DNA of 64,000 nt, taken from assembly GCA_003254885.1 (NCBI GenBank), contig QANT01005302.1, positions 1 to 64,000 on the forward strand. Reading direction: 5' to 3'. A model generated the notes under the pieces. It was not told where the DNA came from. It searched no databases and saw only the letters and a program-made list of their open reading frames with translations. Shown in pieces: positions 17,138 through 30,180 of the stretch (within the stretch, counting starts at the first letter, position 1; every line of letters starts with the position of its first letter). The stretch comes from Purshia tridentata. Lineage: Eukaryota > Streptophyta > Magnoliopsida > Rosales > Rosaceae. A program made the position numbers and the translations under genes.

Positions 17138-20100
17138 ATGGGAATATATCTCAGCTCTCCCAGAACTGAGAAGGTCTCAGAGGATGGTGGGAATGACAGA
17201 CTTCAATATGGGTGTTCCTCCATGCAAGGGTGGCGTTCAACCATGGAAGATGCTGTAAGTCTTGATGTTATTCTTCTTAATTCACTTAGATGACACTTGA
17301 GAGTGCAGCTCAGTAGTTTTGTTTGCATAGTCTTTGTATTTGTGGAATGAGATTTACATTTCACATGCAATTGTCATGCTTAGTATTCCTAAAGATGGCA
17401 TTTGTTTTGAAGTCATTGATTCAGTAATTATCCTGCATCTTGTTAAGCATTTGGTTTGCTAAGGACGAAGAATATTGAATTATGTACTATGGAAATTGCT
17501 GTCCAAAAGAATTTTGTAAATGCACTCATTCATTCAGAATTTGAAAGTGATATTCAATTATCTCAGTATGATGTATCCTTATGCATCCATCGTATCCCAT
17601 GAACTAGAGAAACTAGAAAGAATCATTTATGGTGAATTATAGTATGAAATTTTTTGGATAGTTGTATGTTACAAATTACAATTAAAATGAAGCATAAATG
17701 AGAAAAAGGAAACATCATTGGTTTAATGCTATAAAATCCAACTATAGCATACTAGTGTTAATTTATATATGTATATATACTAGTGTTACTTTAAAAGCCA
17801 AATATATATCCAGCACATGCCAATAAGCTTTTTCCGTGCATTAAAGAAGAATAAGCTTTTTCTATTTAATTCTTTTAGTTTACTGTTTTAGCTTTTTTTA
17901 TTTAAATTGTATTGTTTTGATCATTTTTGAAATAAAGGTTTAAAACCAAACCAGAACTTTTGGCTTTAAAGTAGTGTATATATGGGAAATTTTCAAGTAA
18001 GGATGTCCTTCATTTAAGAAAAGTAAGAACATCATTTTCGGACCTACAATTCAATGTTCAGAACCGTTCATATTCTAGAACATCATTCAAAGATCACCCT
18101 TTATGCTTTCCTAGTTAGCTAAGTTTTATGTTTTCCTAGTTTGTTTAGGTTTATGCTTTCCTAGTCATCTTAGGTTTATGTTTCCCTCTATAAGCTTAAG
18201 GCTTAGGTTGTAATAGACAGTTCTATGCATTATATTTTCCGAGAATTCAGATTTGAGAGTTAATTTTGGGCTCCTAAACCCTAGAACTCATCTTTTAGCA
18301 TTCCATCTTTGTTTTTATAGCATAAATCTCTCTTTTCTCTACTGTTTTTTGCTGGAAGTTCTGTCTATTCTAGATTTTTGCTCTAATATAGCAGCAAGAC
18401 AGCAGCCTTTGCTTCTGTCCTGCATCACAAATGTAGTATAGATTATACTATCTTGCCTATTGTACACTTAAAGGTAGTTGCTTTTGCTGCAGCATTCTGC
18501 TTTACCAGATTTTGACAGTTCAACATCTTTCTTTGGTGTTTTTGATGGGCACGGAGGTTAGCATTATAAGTTCTGTAATTTAATAATGATTTTTTTCTTT
18601 TTTATTTATCTTTCCCATTATTTTGAGAAACTTTTCTCAGTTATAGTTTGTTTTCATATTCATGCTGGACTGCCCAAGTATCCTGAAAAGGAATCGTCTA
18701 GCTAACCTTGATTATTTCTTGAATAACAGCTTAGTTGAGTTATATGGAGCTGAATTTGCATATTGTAAACCAAAAGATGTATAATTTTTGGCTGTTAGAA
18801 TTTTTTAGTTGGTTTTTTAAATAAAAAACAATTTTGTTTTGTTGTTTCCTTCTTTCACGCAAGATGAAGTTTTGGACCAATAGAAATTTATGTGAGGTCA
18901 AAACATCTTGTGCTACTAGGTGCAGAAGGTCTGTTGACTATGCTAATTATAATAGAACTGGTAATGGTTGCAATCTTCATTTTAAGCTTTCCTTTACACC
19001 TTCTTCTGTTCACTTAAAAAAGCTAATATTAAGATTTGGTTGCTTTTATAACAGGAATGAAACAGTTAGCACTTGTTTTACTCTTTATGATTGCAGACCT
19101 GGCATCCCCTAATTGGAAACCTATCATCATTATATTATTTTATTTAATTTTTTGGCAAATCAGTTGGTTTGCCTATGTTATTGGAAGGTAAGGGTGAATT
19201 TGTGGAATAGAAAAACTTCAGGGGCCATAAAAAAATTGTTGATTAAAAATATGAAGGCTACTTAACATGCCTAACAGTGTATGGTGTTAAATTATTGGTA
19301 TGATGAGTTGTTTTTATCAGCAGCCGGGGGAAAGAAAGAGGCACAATGATCAGTTGAATGAGTATTTAACATAGATTGGTACAAATTGTTGCAGAGCTAC
19401 AAAAAAAGGATATAGAGAAATTATTAATGATGCAAGTAGGTTAGAATGAAATGAAATAGGTACACAGGATGCTAGTACAAAAATATGCATAAATAAGGCA
19501 GAGGCCCCGAGGCCAAGTGGCATAGGTCTCCTTACAAACAAGAAGGTGTCCAAGGCTTGAAACCGAGCAAGGTTATAAAGCTGGGGATGGGCCTTCCCTT
19601 GGTATACAGCCCAACAATTTGACCAATGAAACAGCAGAAAGCATAAAAGGCAGAAAACAATATAGGTGAACCATGTGTATGCGAGTTACCATATTTTGCA
19701 TGAGGACAGCATTAGGGCCTTATTTGTAAAGTCATTGATTATTATTATTATTATTATTATTTGCATATGTGGATGTGCAGTTACCAAACTATTCTTGGTT
19801 CATATTTGTCTTCCCACTTCTCATCCCAATAGAAGAGGGGAAGGGGGTGGTTACTGGTTAGTTCTAGAAGTTCACGAGATGTAATTTTATAATATTTGAT
19901 CTTTTAAATAGTTCAGTAATATCGGATGAGGGTTTTTCATCACTGGTTCATTGGTTTTCAGGTAAAGCAGTGGCAAATTTTTGCGCCAAGTATCTCCACC
20001 AACAGGTGCTCAATCATGAAGCATATGTAGCTGGCGATTTAGGCACTTCTCTACAGAAAGCATTTCTCAGGTTACTTCATCCTTGTATTAGTAATCTTCA

Positions 20101-23100
20101 TTTTAGCATTTTTAAGCAGATACATCTATGTTATCATTGCCCAAGCACAAGGCTGCAGGAAGGTCTTTCTTCTGTAAGTAATATGTTTTAAACAGCTTGG
20201 GAAGTTGAAAGCAGGCCATTGTTCTACTACCATTGCCAGCCATGATCATTGCCGCATTGTGTTAATGTGCCTAATATTCGTCCTTGCATAGTTGCATCAG
20301 TGCCTGTTCATTTAACAGATTTTGCCCATACAGTTGATGCTGTGTTCAAGAAAGTTTTTGTTATTATCTTGAGTTCATAAGATGCTTGTGTTTATGTATT
20401 ATTAATAACAGTACAAAAGAAGGAGATGACAAAAATTACAATGGAGGGAAGGAAAATACTTTATGAAATTACAGAAATTGTAATGTCAAATTCAGTTGTA
20501 ACATTTGGTACACTTTCATTTTGAATTTATCTTTCAAAATTTTACAATCTATGATGAAACTTTATGAATGGCAGAAAGTTGTAATTGGGGGTAGTGATGG
20601 AGAATTTAGAAGGGTGTTTATCTATGAAATATTTGTTCACTATCTTACCTTGCTTCTAATTGATACAGGATGGATGAGATGATGCGCGGACAAAGAGGAT
20701 GGAGAGAATTAGCTGTACTGGGAGATAACATAGACAAAGTTTCTGGTATTATAGAAGGGTTCATTTGGACTCCTAAGAGTGGTGAAGCTAAGAGTGGTGG
20801 AATCAATGACCATTTTGAACAGTGGTCTTCTGAGGAGGTACTGTTTACAACGATTACTTGACTGCATTTAGCAGTGACGCTATATTTTTCATTTGCTTTA
20901 TTAATCATATAACCATATGCATCTCCAAAAATTAATGGGGACAGATCTGGCTTGTTTCCCAAGAATATATATATTTTTTTGTATAATAGTTTGAGATTTA
21001 TTTGTCCTATTCTTTTTGAATTTTAGGATATTAATTATCTGCTACTTACAAATTCTGTTTATCATAATTTTCTGATATCGATGTATGGAAAAATCATATC
21101 GCAGGGTTTGTTGCATGGAAAAATCGATGTAATTATTATCAAATTTTCACCATATATCCAATTGTGGATATTTTCTTGTTTTGTTTTTGTAAGTTTTTGT
21201 TTCCACGTTAGATTGGTTAGGACATGGTTTATTACTTAGGGTGTAGAGTAGGGTTTGGACCGTAGAGTATAGCTCTAGGTTTTAAGGATGTGATAAACCC
21301 TAAATATTTAGCACATTTGAACGGCAGGGAATCCTAGTGAAGCGACACACAAACACAAAAAAGGAAATACAATATGATTTTAGGAATGAGTTCATTACAG
21401 GTTGTGTTTGCCATGGGCCATGCTAATCCCCATACTGGAACTAGTAGAGGCATGAATGTACTTCTTTGAGGTTTAAAAAGAGTGTTCTATGTGAAAGTTT
21501 ACTCTTATTGTTTTGGTCCTTTTCATATGATTTGAAACGGATTGTTCTTAGGGAATAGGCATCAAATTTGAGGCCATTGTAGTAAGTTTGCATCAAATTT
21601 GAATTGGTGTAGTAAATTGGCATCAAATTTCCGGTTTAGTGCTCTTGCATTTATAATTTTGATGGATCCAATATAGAAATACTTCATCTAGTTTGGATGT
21701 CATATTAAAATAGCATGCTTTGAAGCTTTGTTTTGGAAATGTTTATCTGATGCATTAACATATATGGTTCACTTAAAATAACGTGAAAATTGAAAAGAAC
21801 CTATATTGTATTGGGTTCATCTTTGTGTACCTTTTATTGATATTTTGAGATAATGAACCTTAATGTTATATTGAATATTATTGGAATTTGATTGGCTTAC
21901 ACTATTTTTGATATATTTTACCATGGAATTGGATTTTAATGAAACAAAAACTTTTTTGTGTTCAAAGTAGGGGCCTCATTCTGATTTTAACGGACCAAAA
22001 TCTGGAAGCACAGCATGTGTTGCTGTCATCCGAAAAAACCAACTTGTTGTCGCCAATGCTGGTGATTCTCGTTGTGTAATATCCAGGAAGGGTCAGGTAT
22101 TTCTCCCTCTTTCTGTAGTTTCATTGTAATTTTTACCTATGGACTTTTACATATTGTATTTTGAGGTGACTTGTTCACTTTTTTAATACATCTTCTTTAT
22201 TATCCTGATTGTCTGTCTGGAAATTCAGTATTTTTATTTGTTTGTAAGAATCAGTGCTAAGACCTGTTGTGCAATAATGATCAAGGAATATTTAATTAGT
22301 TGTTGCTCAAAGTTACGTTACTGTCTTTATTCAGGTAAGATTTATGTTTCATGGACTCTTCTTATTGCTCAAGTATTGGTGTTAGATATATGTGGCATAG
22401 TTGTGGCCCTTTGGGGAGGGGTATGTGATGAAACAATGGAATATTAGCTACTATATTTGATATGTTCAAGTTTTTATACCGTGGACTCCTATGTGAATCA
22501 ATAGTCTTATGTCCTCTTGGGTGTAGGATTAATTGAGCTTTTACAGGTGTTGTGATGTGCAGTGAATCTGGATTTCATTTCCAGTGCAGAAGTATTGATT
22601 TTTTTTAAGGTTCATGCTTTTTGAACCTACTTATTTGCTCTGGAAGCCCACCAATTTCCTTTGGTTAATGAAATTACAGTTTAACCAGCATTACATGGCC
22701 CTACTGCCACCCACCAATCCTACTTTCTCACCCACCTTATTTCCCCACCCCACAAGATTTTAAAATAAATATTAATCTACTCATTTCACCCTCCACCTCA
22801 GTGGTGTTGAACAAAGGGAGGAAGATACGCAAGGTACTGAACAAAAGGAAATGAAAAAATGGAAACAGTTATGATCCCCAATCTACCGAGGTTTTAACTT
22901 GGCGAATCTGCCATTGACAATACTTGCCCCTGACCCCAACTTTTGTGCCAAATTCTAGGAATAGATCAAATGGTATTGTGCCATCATGTTGTTTTACTGC
23001 AAGCCACTAATCATTTTCCGGATTTTTGTATATTTTGCCTTATTCAAGTTTTGAATGCAGGCATATAATTTGTCTAAAGATCATAAACCTGACATTGACA

Positions 23101-25183
23101 ATGAGAAAGAAAGGATTCTTAAGGCTGGTGGATTCATTCAAGTTGGACGGGTCAATGGAAGTTTGAACTTGGCAAGAGCTATTGGTAAAACTTTTCGTTA
23201 CCTGGTGAAGGAGAAAACTGAGAAATAACCTCTTTTAAATTTGTGTTATGTGTAATTAAAATGTTTTCGCTTGCAGGAGATGTGGAATTCAAGCAGAACA
23301 AGCAATTGCCTGTTGAAAGGCAGATTGTAACTGCCAATCCTGACATAACTAGTGTATGCCACATTTCATTTCTTCATTGAATTTATGGGTTGGGATAAGA
23401 AATTTGAACCATATACATATTAATGAATCTTATAAAACAAAATGACCTTTTTATTTTTTAAGGTTGAAATATTCTTTTCTGTGATTGAAGTTATATTATT
23501 TAGATGCTAGGTATACTTTCAATGTTTTTGTGGAAGAAAGTGAGACTTTCCCTTTTTATTTCTTCTTGTTTTGAATTTGATTAATATTTCCTTATATAGA
23601 TTTTATGGCATTAAGAATTGGGTTAAGTTATGTTGTTCATCAGATTTTTTCTCCGTTGCACTAACTTTATATTTTAATTTTAAATTCCTTGTTGTAGGTT
23701 GAGATTTGTGATGATGATGAGTTTCTCGTCCTAGCTTGTGATGGGATATGGTCAGTTAGTTTCTCTTTTTTAATTTACTTTGCTATTGAAGAAAATAGGG
23801 TTTTTTTCTAATTACTGCTTTTTTACCTGAAATGTTAAAGCGGTAGGGGTAGTACTAGAAATCACATTTGGATGCTCTGAAATCACTTAGATAATTTCAG
23901 ATATTTTTCCCTTGGGAAAATGAGTTAGGAATAATATATACTTCCCACCAACTTGTGCGATAGAGATGCAAGAGAGGGTAGTGGTAAGGTGAGGTAATGA
24001 CTCACTTTTAAGTGCCATTTGGTTTACTGTTATCTAAGGCAATTCGCCAGTGCTGGTGACATTCTTGTTTGTTTAGGAAAATAAGAACTGGATCCCTGAT
24101 GCTTTGATGTTATCTATGTTTACTTTCTCACAACCTTTAAGGCTTTACCTGACTGGTTTCAAGGTCACAACATGCTCCTCATATATTGTTCTTCCAGTTT
24201 GTTACTTAAATGTCATTTATTTTTTGTTTCCTTGTCTTGGTTCTTAGAACACATTATTGGGAAGTCCAATAGCCAACAATATTGTTTAAATTAATTATGT
24301 TCTTAATTTTACGACTTTCAAATGCTATAATTTTTTATTTCTGAAAATAAATATGAAATTACTTTTGTAAGATCAACAGTTCATGTTTTTGTGCTATAAC
24401 TAAATTTTAGTAGACTTTAATGCAAATATCTTTTAATACTATGGTTAAAAATAGAACTGGAAGTTCGTTTGTAGAGTTTTTTTGTGGAAATGTTCTTTTG
24501 AACACAAAGGTGAGTAATTAAGGTGCATGCTTCTACTTGAAACTATGAAGCAAGAAAAAGCAACATCTTGTAGCAATGACAAAGATTCCATTGTTACAGT
24601 TCAATGAGGCACAACATGTCACTAGAATGAGGTGTTTTTTTTTTTACTTTGATTGTAGCATCAGTTTTGAAATCTATTAAATATGAAGGCTTGCTAACTG
24701 TGTGCAAACAAAGCTACAGTTTTGGCTGTTTAAAATTATATTTAACTTTGTCATATGTCTTCCTTTAAACTGTTTTTAACTGTTTTAACTTGATGTATAA
24801 ACATGCACATGTGGATTTTACATTCTGCTACTTTGTTCACTCTCTCCAGGGACTGCATGTCAAGTCAACAACTTGTGGACTACGTTGGGGAACAATTAAA
24901 ACATGTACGTTAATGGGACTTCTGTAGATTTCCACCTATATGCCATTTGGGTAGCATAACTGATATTCGTCTACTAATGCAGGAAAGTAAACTCTCAGCG
25001 ATTTGTGAGAGAGTTTTTGAAAGGTGCTTAGCACCAACGGCTATTGGAGAGGGATGTGATAACATGACTATGATCTTGGTTCAGTTTAACAAGCCTATTA
25101 TTTCAAATGCGCCTGCGGAGGACCAGCCTTGTGTGTCTAGTCCACCATCTGAGAAGGATAAAAGCTCAGCACAAACTGAATAG
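17138..25183 (+). CDS. Protein phosphatase 2C, clade I type
   Basis: Ten exons with GT-AG introns: 17138-17254, 18493-18556, 19962-20070, 20669-20837, 21971-22096, 23061-23184, 23277-23353, 23698-23750, 24850-24904, 24983-25183. They total 1095 nt, or 364 residues. The protein is a metal-dependent Ser/Thr phosphatase: metal ligands in MEDA (E37, D38) and DGHGG (D57-G61), then [30 protein letters not shown] and the C-terminal [10 protein letters not shown]. It resembles Arabidopsis At2g25070/At4g31860-type phosphatases, not the ABA co-receptor clade A. The start MGIYLSSP fits an N-myristoylation signal (G2, S6), suggesting membrane attachment. The leader (from about 16290) is split by an intron that holds a foldback element. 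Intron 2 carries a SINE-like insert and intron 1 a possible LTR fossil. The tail after residue 330 is low-complexity and variable in the family. Confidence 0.95.
17990..18430 (+). mobile_element. Possible solitary LTR fossil (copia-like) in PP2C intron 1
   Basis: The stretch has three to four degenerate repeats of tttatgNtttcctagt (18098-18186), then ctctataagcttaaggc, ggttgtaatagacag and gagaattcagatttgagag, an arrangement like the TATA, R and U5 part of plant copia LTRs. Ends are not defined and no primer site or coding sequence adjoins. If real it is a broken, fairly old solitary LTR. The call rests on general resemblance. Confidence 0.3.
19497..19645 (+). mobile_element. tRNA-derived SINE-like insertion in PP2C intron 2
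   Basis: A-box-like GGCCAAGTGG at 19511-19520 and B-box-like GGCTTGAAACC at 19554-19564 are 43 bp apart, as in tRNA-derived SINE heads. A body of about 80 bp follows (gggccttcccttgg). No clear poly-A or poly-T tail or target duplication can be delimited, so ends are approximate. Confidence 0.45.
19737..19760 (+). repeat. ATT trinucleotide microsatellite
   Basis: About eight TTA/ATT units in PP2C intron 2. Confidence 0.9.
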
Positions 25184-26600
25184 AGAGGTGGGGGTAGTCA
25201 GCTACTGACCATTGATTGACTATGCTTTCTCTGCAAGTTATGGCTTTGGCGATCTCAGGAACCTTAAATTCATCCAAATTTGGATTGAATTCTCATGACT
25301 GTACATGTTTCATGGTACTTTGTCGAGTACTGGTATAGTTTTTGGGTTCTGTACATGTGTCTGGGGTCTTTTTGAGTTCTCTCGTGATTTTGAAGAGCTT
25401 GCCTACAAAATTTTCAGGACGACACCAAGACAAGAGTTTTGTTTCTTTAATTTCATATTGGTTCTGAGGGTGAGCAATAATTCTCTGAACCAACATCATG
25501 CAGTGGCTGTACTCTAGTGAACAAGAAGTAACAATGTTATCAAAATAAGATTTTTGGTCTAGATGTTGAGTAACAAATCTTCTACCTTAGAGAACAACCC
25601 ATACATAACCTTACATTAAGGCTTTAGTTCTATTTAAAGTCACCTAAGTATATATCTTGACTGTAAGACCATATATGAAATGTTAAGATGTGAACATAAA
25701 ATACATCTCATGGTGATCGTGTGCATAACAAGGCAGAAAGTTTGTAGTTTCCAATATGTGTGTTTTGAGAATATATACACACTATGCATTAGGAATATTA
25801 CACCATGACTTTTTATGAATGATTAAACCACCACCACGTCGGCGCGATATAAGACCATCTTAACCAATGATGTAACTTCATTTTATATTCTCAATGCATG
25901 GTTTGTATATTCTCTGTTTGTTTTTTTAAATTTATTGTATGTATATTCTTAAAACATGTGTTTTATTTTTATTTATTTTTAGCCAATCAAGGGTGTTTGT
26001 GCCAACATGAACGCATCTCGACTAATCTCCTTCTTGATTTAGTTTTCACGACGGAACTAGGAAATTCACGAGAGATAAATCTTTAATAGCCTATCTTATA
26101 AGGAGATAAACTGGTAACTACTAGAAAACAAACTTAAGGCCTAACCAACTGAACTACCCTATTATTTATATTGTGTATTAGAAATTACAATTTTTAATAC
26201 ATTACTTTTTATGAATGGTTATGTTAACGTATTAACCCACCCAAGTTTTTCTCCTGGAGCTATGTTAATTCCAATCATTCACTTCATCCACCCTCCCATT
26301 TAAACTAAGAGCTTAATGTTATTTCTACTTCCATGTGGTCTAAGAAAATAATTTCGTAAAAACGAAATATAATACAATAAATAGCATCAAATCAAAAGCA
26401 CATGTATCATGTATAGTGCTTGCTTATATAATTATATTCTCTATAGACTTCAAACTTAATATTATAACTCAAATATAAAACATGTTGCTTGTTTACAGAA
26501 CAAAATAATATTTCTATAAAAAATTATAAAGTACCTTAAAAAACACGTGTGAAAACAAATGTACAAGAAATCTGTATATCATTTTGGACTTCCAAAAACT
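25184..26600. other. PP2C 3' region and gene-free spacer
   Basis: 25184 to about 25550 should be the 3' UTR of the PP2C gene. The rest is AT-rich with no convincing reading frame, RNA gene or bounded repeat. Confidence 0.5.
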
Positions 26601-26619
26601 TGGACCATTCTTATTTTCT

Positions 26620-26960
26620 GTAGGGGGTGGTGGACCCGGTCACCGGCACATGCTCCCAGGCTCCCAGCATTTCTAAATTGAAGGCCAACAAAGATGTAAA
26701 CGCTGGCACGCTTCATGCACGCCACGTGTCACTTATCATCTTCTCATTCAAATATTATTATTTTTTTTTTCTGATCCACTCATTGATTCACGTTATCCAA
26801 CTGCAGTGCGTCAGCCAGTTTTTAGCCTTTCGGAAATCGGAACGCAAAATCCTTTTCCTTAATTTACGAGCCACGAGGTAAATGCAGTGGCAACTTTATC
26901 GCCATCAGTCGCGTAGAAAATTACCACGTGTCCTCGTGTCAGCGTAAATTTATATCCATG
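26620..26960. promoter_or_regulatory. GC-richer island with repeated CACGTGTC motifs
   Basis: This 340-bp stretch is much less AT-rich than its surroundings. It contains ccacgtgtcacttatc (about 26722) and ccacgtgtcctcgtgtcag (about 26923), both perfect G-box/ABRE-like sites; a third (ccacgtgtcaac) lies near 27305. No supported gene starts next to it. It could be a promoter of an unannotated transcript, a distal control element or a remnant of a lost gene's promoter. Confidence 0.3.
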
Positions 26961-28464
26961 CCCTATTCTTTGTTAATTCTGTTTACTCCCCAAGATTTCA
27001 GTTTTTAGCCAACAAGGACCCACTGTGCTTTTCATATATGCATGCAACCCGAGTTTTGGCCTTTTTGATAATTGAAAAAGAAAAAAATGTTTTTAAACAT
27101 GTAAATTTCATTAAAAAAAAAAAAGTTTCTTTCTTTGGTCTTGATAAATGATGTATATGGTTTTTGTTAGGATAAGGACCAAAGTTTGCTTCTACCAACT
27201 ATAATGAGACATCGTACCAATAATTAATACAAGATTAAATAATTTTAATTTTCTATATAGTATTTTAAATGTTTTTATTAATAAATTGTTATCTTGTCAA
27301 CAACCACGTGTCAACTAGGATGTAAATTAAAGAAACTACGTCTTTCAAATTTACATAAGAGCCTGTAAGTATGCAGCTTGAAAATCGAGTGTACAAAAAA
27401 TGTGATTTCTTCGATCAAATCTTGGTGATGGAGCTTGGTCTAAGATTTTTTACAATTTGGACTTCCACCTTACCTTCGGCCTATTTTCAGGTTGGTCCGT
27501 TTCGACTTCTAACTTTCTTCATTAATTAGGACCATCTCTTTCATCAGCCTAAACTCGGCCATTTCTAAAATCTGCAAAATTAGACCCAAACACATTTATG
27601 AGATTTAAAATCAAGATCTCTTTTAATAAAAAAGATTGAATATCATCCATTAGACAAATAAATCATTGATATCATATATCTTAAAATTGCATAACTAGAA
27701 TTACTTGAAAAATGAAAAGAAAATAAATTACCCTCGAATGTGTATGCAAGTTGTGATCAAATACAATGTTCTAGCATCAATTAAAGTTTTTGTTTTCTAG
27801 TAAGATTAGTATTCTTTTAGGTTTGGTGAGATAAGCGACTATGAGATTTGCATTAATAATACAATTGTCCTACAAAATTAAATTGTCAAACTATAATTAA
27901 ATATTCCATAAAATAAATTATAATTTTTTCGGTGAAAAATACAATTAAGTGGTGTAGCCATATTGGAGCACAAGGAATGAAGATGAATAGACTTTACTAT
28001 GTTGAATATAAATCGAGTCATATCTTTGTGTACTCATTCAAACAAAACAAGGAATCAATATAATAACGGTATTTAACAAATTGAAAAAATGTTTTTTAAT
28101 TAACTTATATAATTTTTTTTTTGAACTATATTATATAAACTTTGAAAATAAAATAAGTTTGAAAAAGAGAGACGAACCCAAAGTTGAGAGTGACCTTGAT
28201 TGTGAGAGATTAGAGTGCAACCATTACTATAATGAAAAATAAGGTTAATGATGAATAGACTTGGCTTGGTCCTATTACTATAAAATTAAAAAAATTGAAA
28301 AAGAGGTCGATGACCTCACTAACAAATATATTAAATTGAAGGGCATCCATCAATAATAGAAAAGTTGAATTTTTTTAATTTTTTTTTGGCCAATAGAAAT
28401 GCAAACTTCTCGCAACAGGGGTAGCCAAAGAAGAATAACTCAAAACATAAGAGAATGAGTACTC
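26961..28464. other. Gene-free AT-rich spacer
   Basis: No gene, RNA gene or well-bounded element seen. Several A and T runs. Confidence 0.5.
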
Positions 28465-28755
28465 CTTTTTTTAATCAAATTTGTTTCTTAAATTTTGTTT
28501 GCATAATGATGCAATATTTTTATTCAATTATAAATTACATGAAATTTAATTATTTTTTCACACATCAAACGCTTAAGTCATCAAATCTGCAGGCAGGTAC
28601 AAATAATTTTCATAATCAAATTTGTTTCTTAAATTTTATTTTCATAATGATGCAATATTTTTATTCAATTATAAATTACATGAAATTTAATTATTTTTTT
28701 CACACATCAAACGCTTGCGTCATCAAATCTGCAGGCAGGTACAAATAATTTTCAA
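28465..28755 (+). repeat. 141-bp tandem duplication
   Basis: Two adjoining copies (about 28465-28612 and 28613-28755), each starting near aatcaaatttgtttctt and ending gcaggcaggtacaaat, differ at only a handful of positions. The duplicated unit ends with catcaaatctgcaggcagg. It is not in a gene. High identity implies recent origin. Confidence 0.9.
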
Positions 28756-29810
28756 ATTTTTCTTTTTCAAATTATTATTTTTATCTTAATATTTGTGAAT
28801 GACAATGAATTAAGATTAAGGTTAATTGATTTCAAATACCAAATTTTAATAATTTTTTGTTTTGAGTATCAAAATTTAATAGCATTTTAGATTAAGCACT
28901 AGTTGAAAAGTCAAATATAATAATATAGTAAAGGACACTATAATTTACAAATATTACATCACATGCCACTATAATAAAAATATATATATATTTGTATTAC
29001 ATCTATACTATTACATTAATTTATACTATATTGTATTAAAACTTAAAAAAATCAATCCAATCACATCTTAACTGTGACTGTTTTACAATTTAGTTGTGAT
29101 TATCTTGGTAAGTTGAAAAAGACAACTCCCACCATTATACTAAGTATTATTTTGAGTAAAAATATTGTTTTGACCTCTATTTATACTATATTGTAAAACA
29201 ATTTCTTTTAAAAAAATTTTAATTCAGTCACAACCTAACTGTAACTGTATCACAATTTAGCTGTGACTGTCATTCAGTCACAGCTAAATTTGAAGTTGAG
29301 TGTCGTACAGTCACAACTAAAATTGAAGTTAAGACTATATTAATAAATTTTTAAGACAATATAAAAGTATCAAGGACAAATTTGTCAAAACTTTATAAAT
29401 TTTATTTAAGACCCATCATATGTAGACCAAAGGACAATAGAAGGGTAAATTTGTCAAAAAAATAAAGCTAAAAACAAATGGACTGTAAATTTGTAACTTA
29501 TTCTAAAAATAAGTTCATTAGTTAGTATTTAAACTTAAAAATTATGAGCAAAACTGATTTTTTAAAAAAAGTATTGAAATTACGTATTTAATCCTAAATT
29601 TCTATTAAGATTATAGCATTATTTGGAAAAAAGAATATTCGAAAGATAAACCCAAAACAACAGTCACCAAAAATGACTCGGACCAAAACAGATAAGGGCT
29701 GCAGAGGACCCTCCTCTCTCTCTCTTTGTTGTACTCTAATCCACAAAACAGGACAATACACGTCACCATGAAAACGGACCCCATGGATAAGGACCTCACA
29801 AGCCTCTCCT
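28756..29810. other. Upstream spacer of the DnaJ gene
   Basis: AT-rich, no gene. 29050-29340 carries several scattered copies, in both orientations, of cacaNtttagNtgtgactg; a perfect hairpin with 16-bp arms (29254-29269 and 29275-29290, loop tcatt) is the strongest. These may be relics of a foldback element. Confidence 0.5.
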
Positions 29811-29818
29811 TTTCCCTC

Positions 29819-29826
29819 TATAAATA
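29819..29826 (+). promoter_or_regulatory. TATA box of the DnaJ gene
   Basis: TATAAATA lies about 360 bp above the ATG and is preceded by a CT-rich stretch; transcription would start around 29850, giving a leader of roughly 330 nt. No other strong TATA box lies closer to the ATG except weak AT-rich words near 30070. Confidence 0.5.
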
Positions 29827-30180
29827 ATATATACCCACTTTCCTATTTGAACACTGAAATCTCCTCTTCTATCTCATCTATTATTTTATTCGGGCTTCAC
29901 CAAAATTTACCATTCCCTTCATTGATTGTGTTTCAAGGAAAAAGCTAAAAGCCAACCAAACCCACCATTACTATATAAAGCCTCTCTCATTGTTCTCCAA
30001 ATCCATCTAAATCAAATCAGTTTGCCCTGCCCATTGATCCACTTTGAGCTTCCAATACCGTTTTTCTATTTATATAACTATTGGGTCCTTATAGCCAAAT
30101 ACAGAAAGGTGGTCTTGTTGGTTTGGGTTTTTGGAAATTTGGATTCTTGACTTTGTTTGTTTGATTTCTGGGTTGCTTCA

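Noticed and set aside
29926-30150. Upstream ORF in the DnaJ leader
   Set aside because: It has no ATG start (it opens with TTG) and no conserved peptide character.
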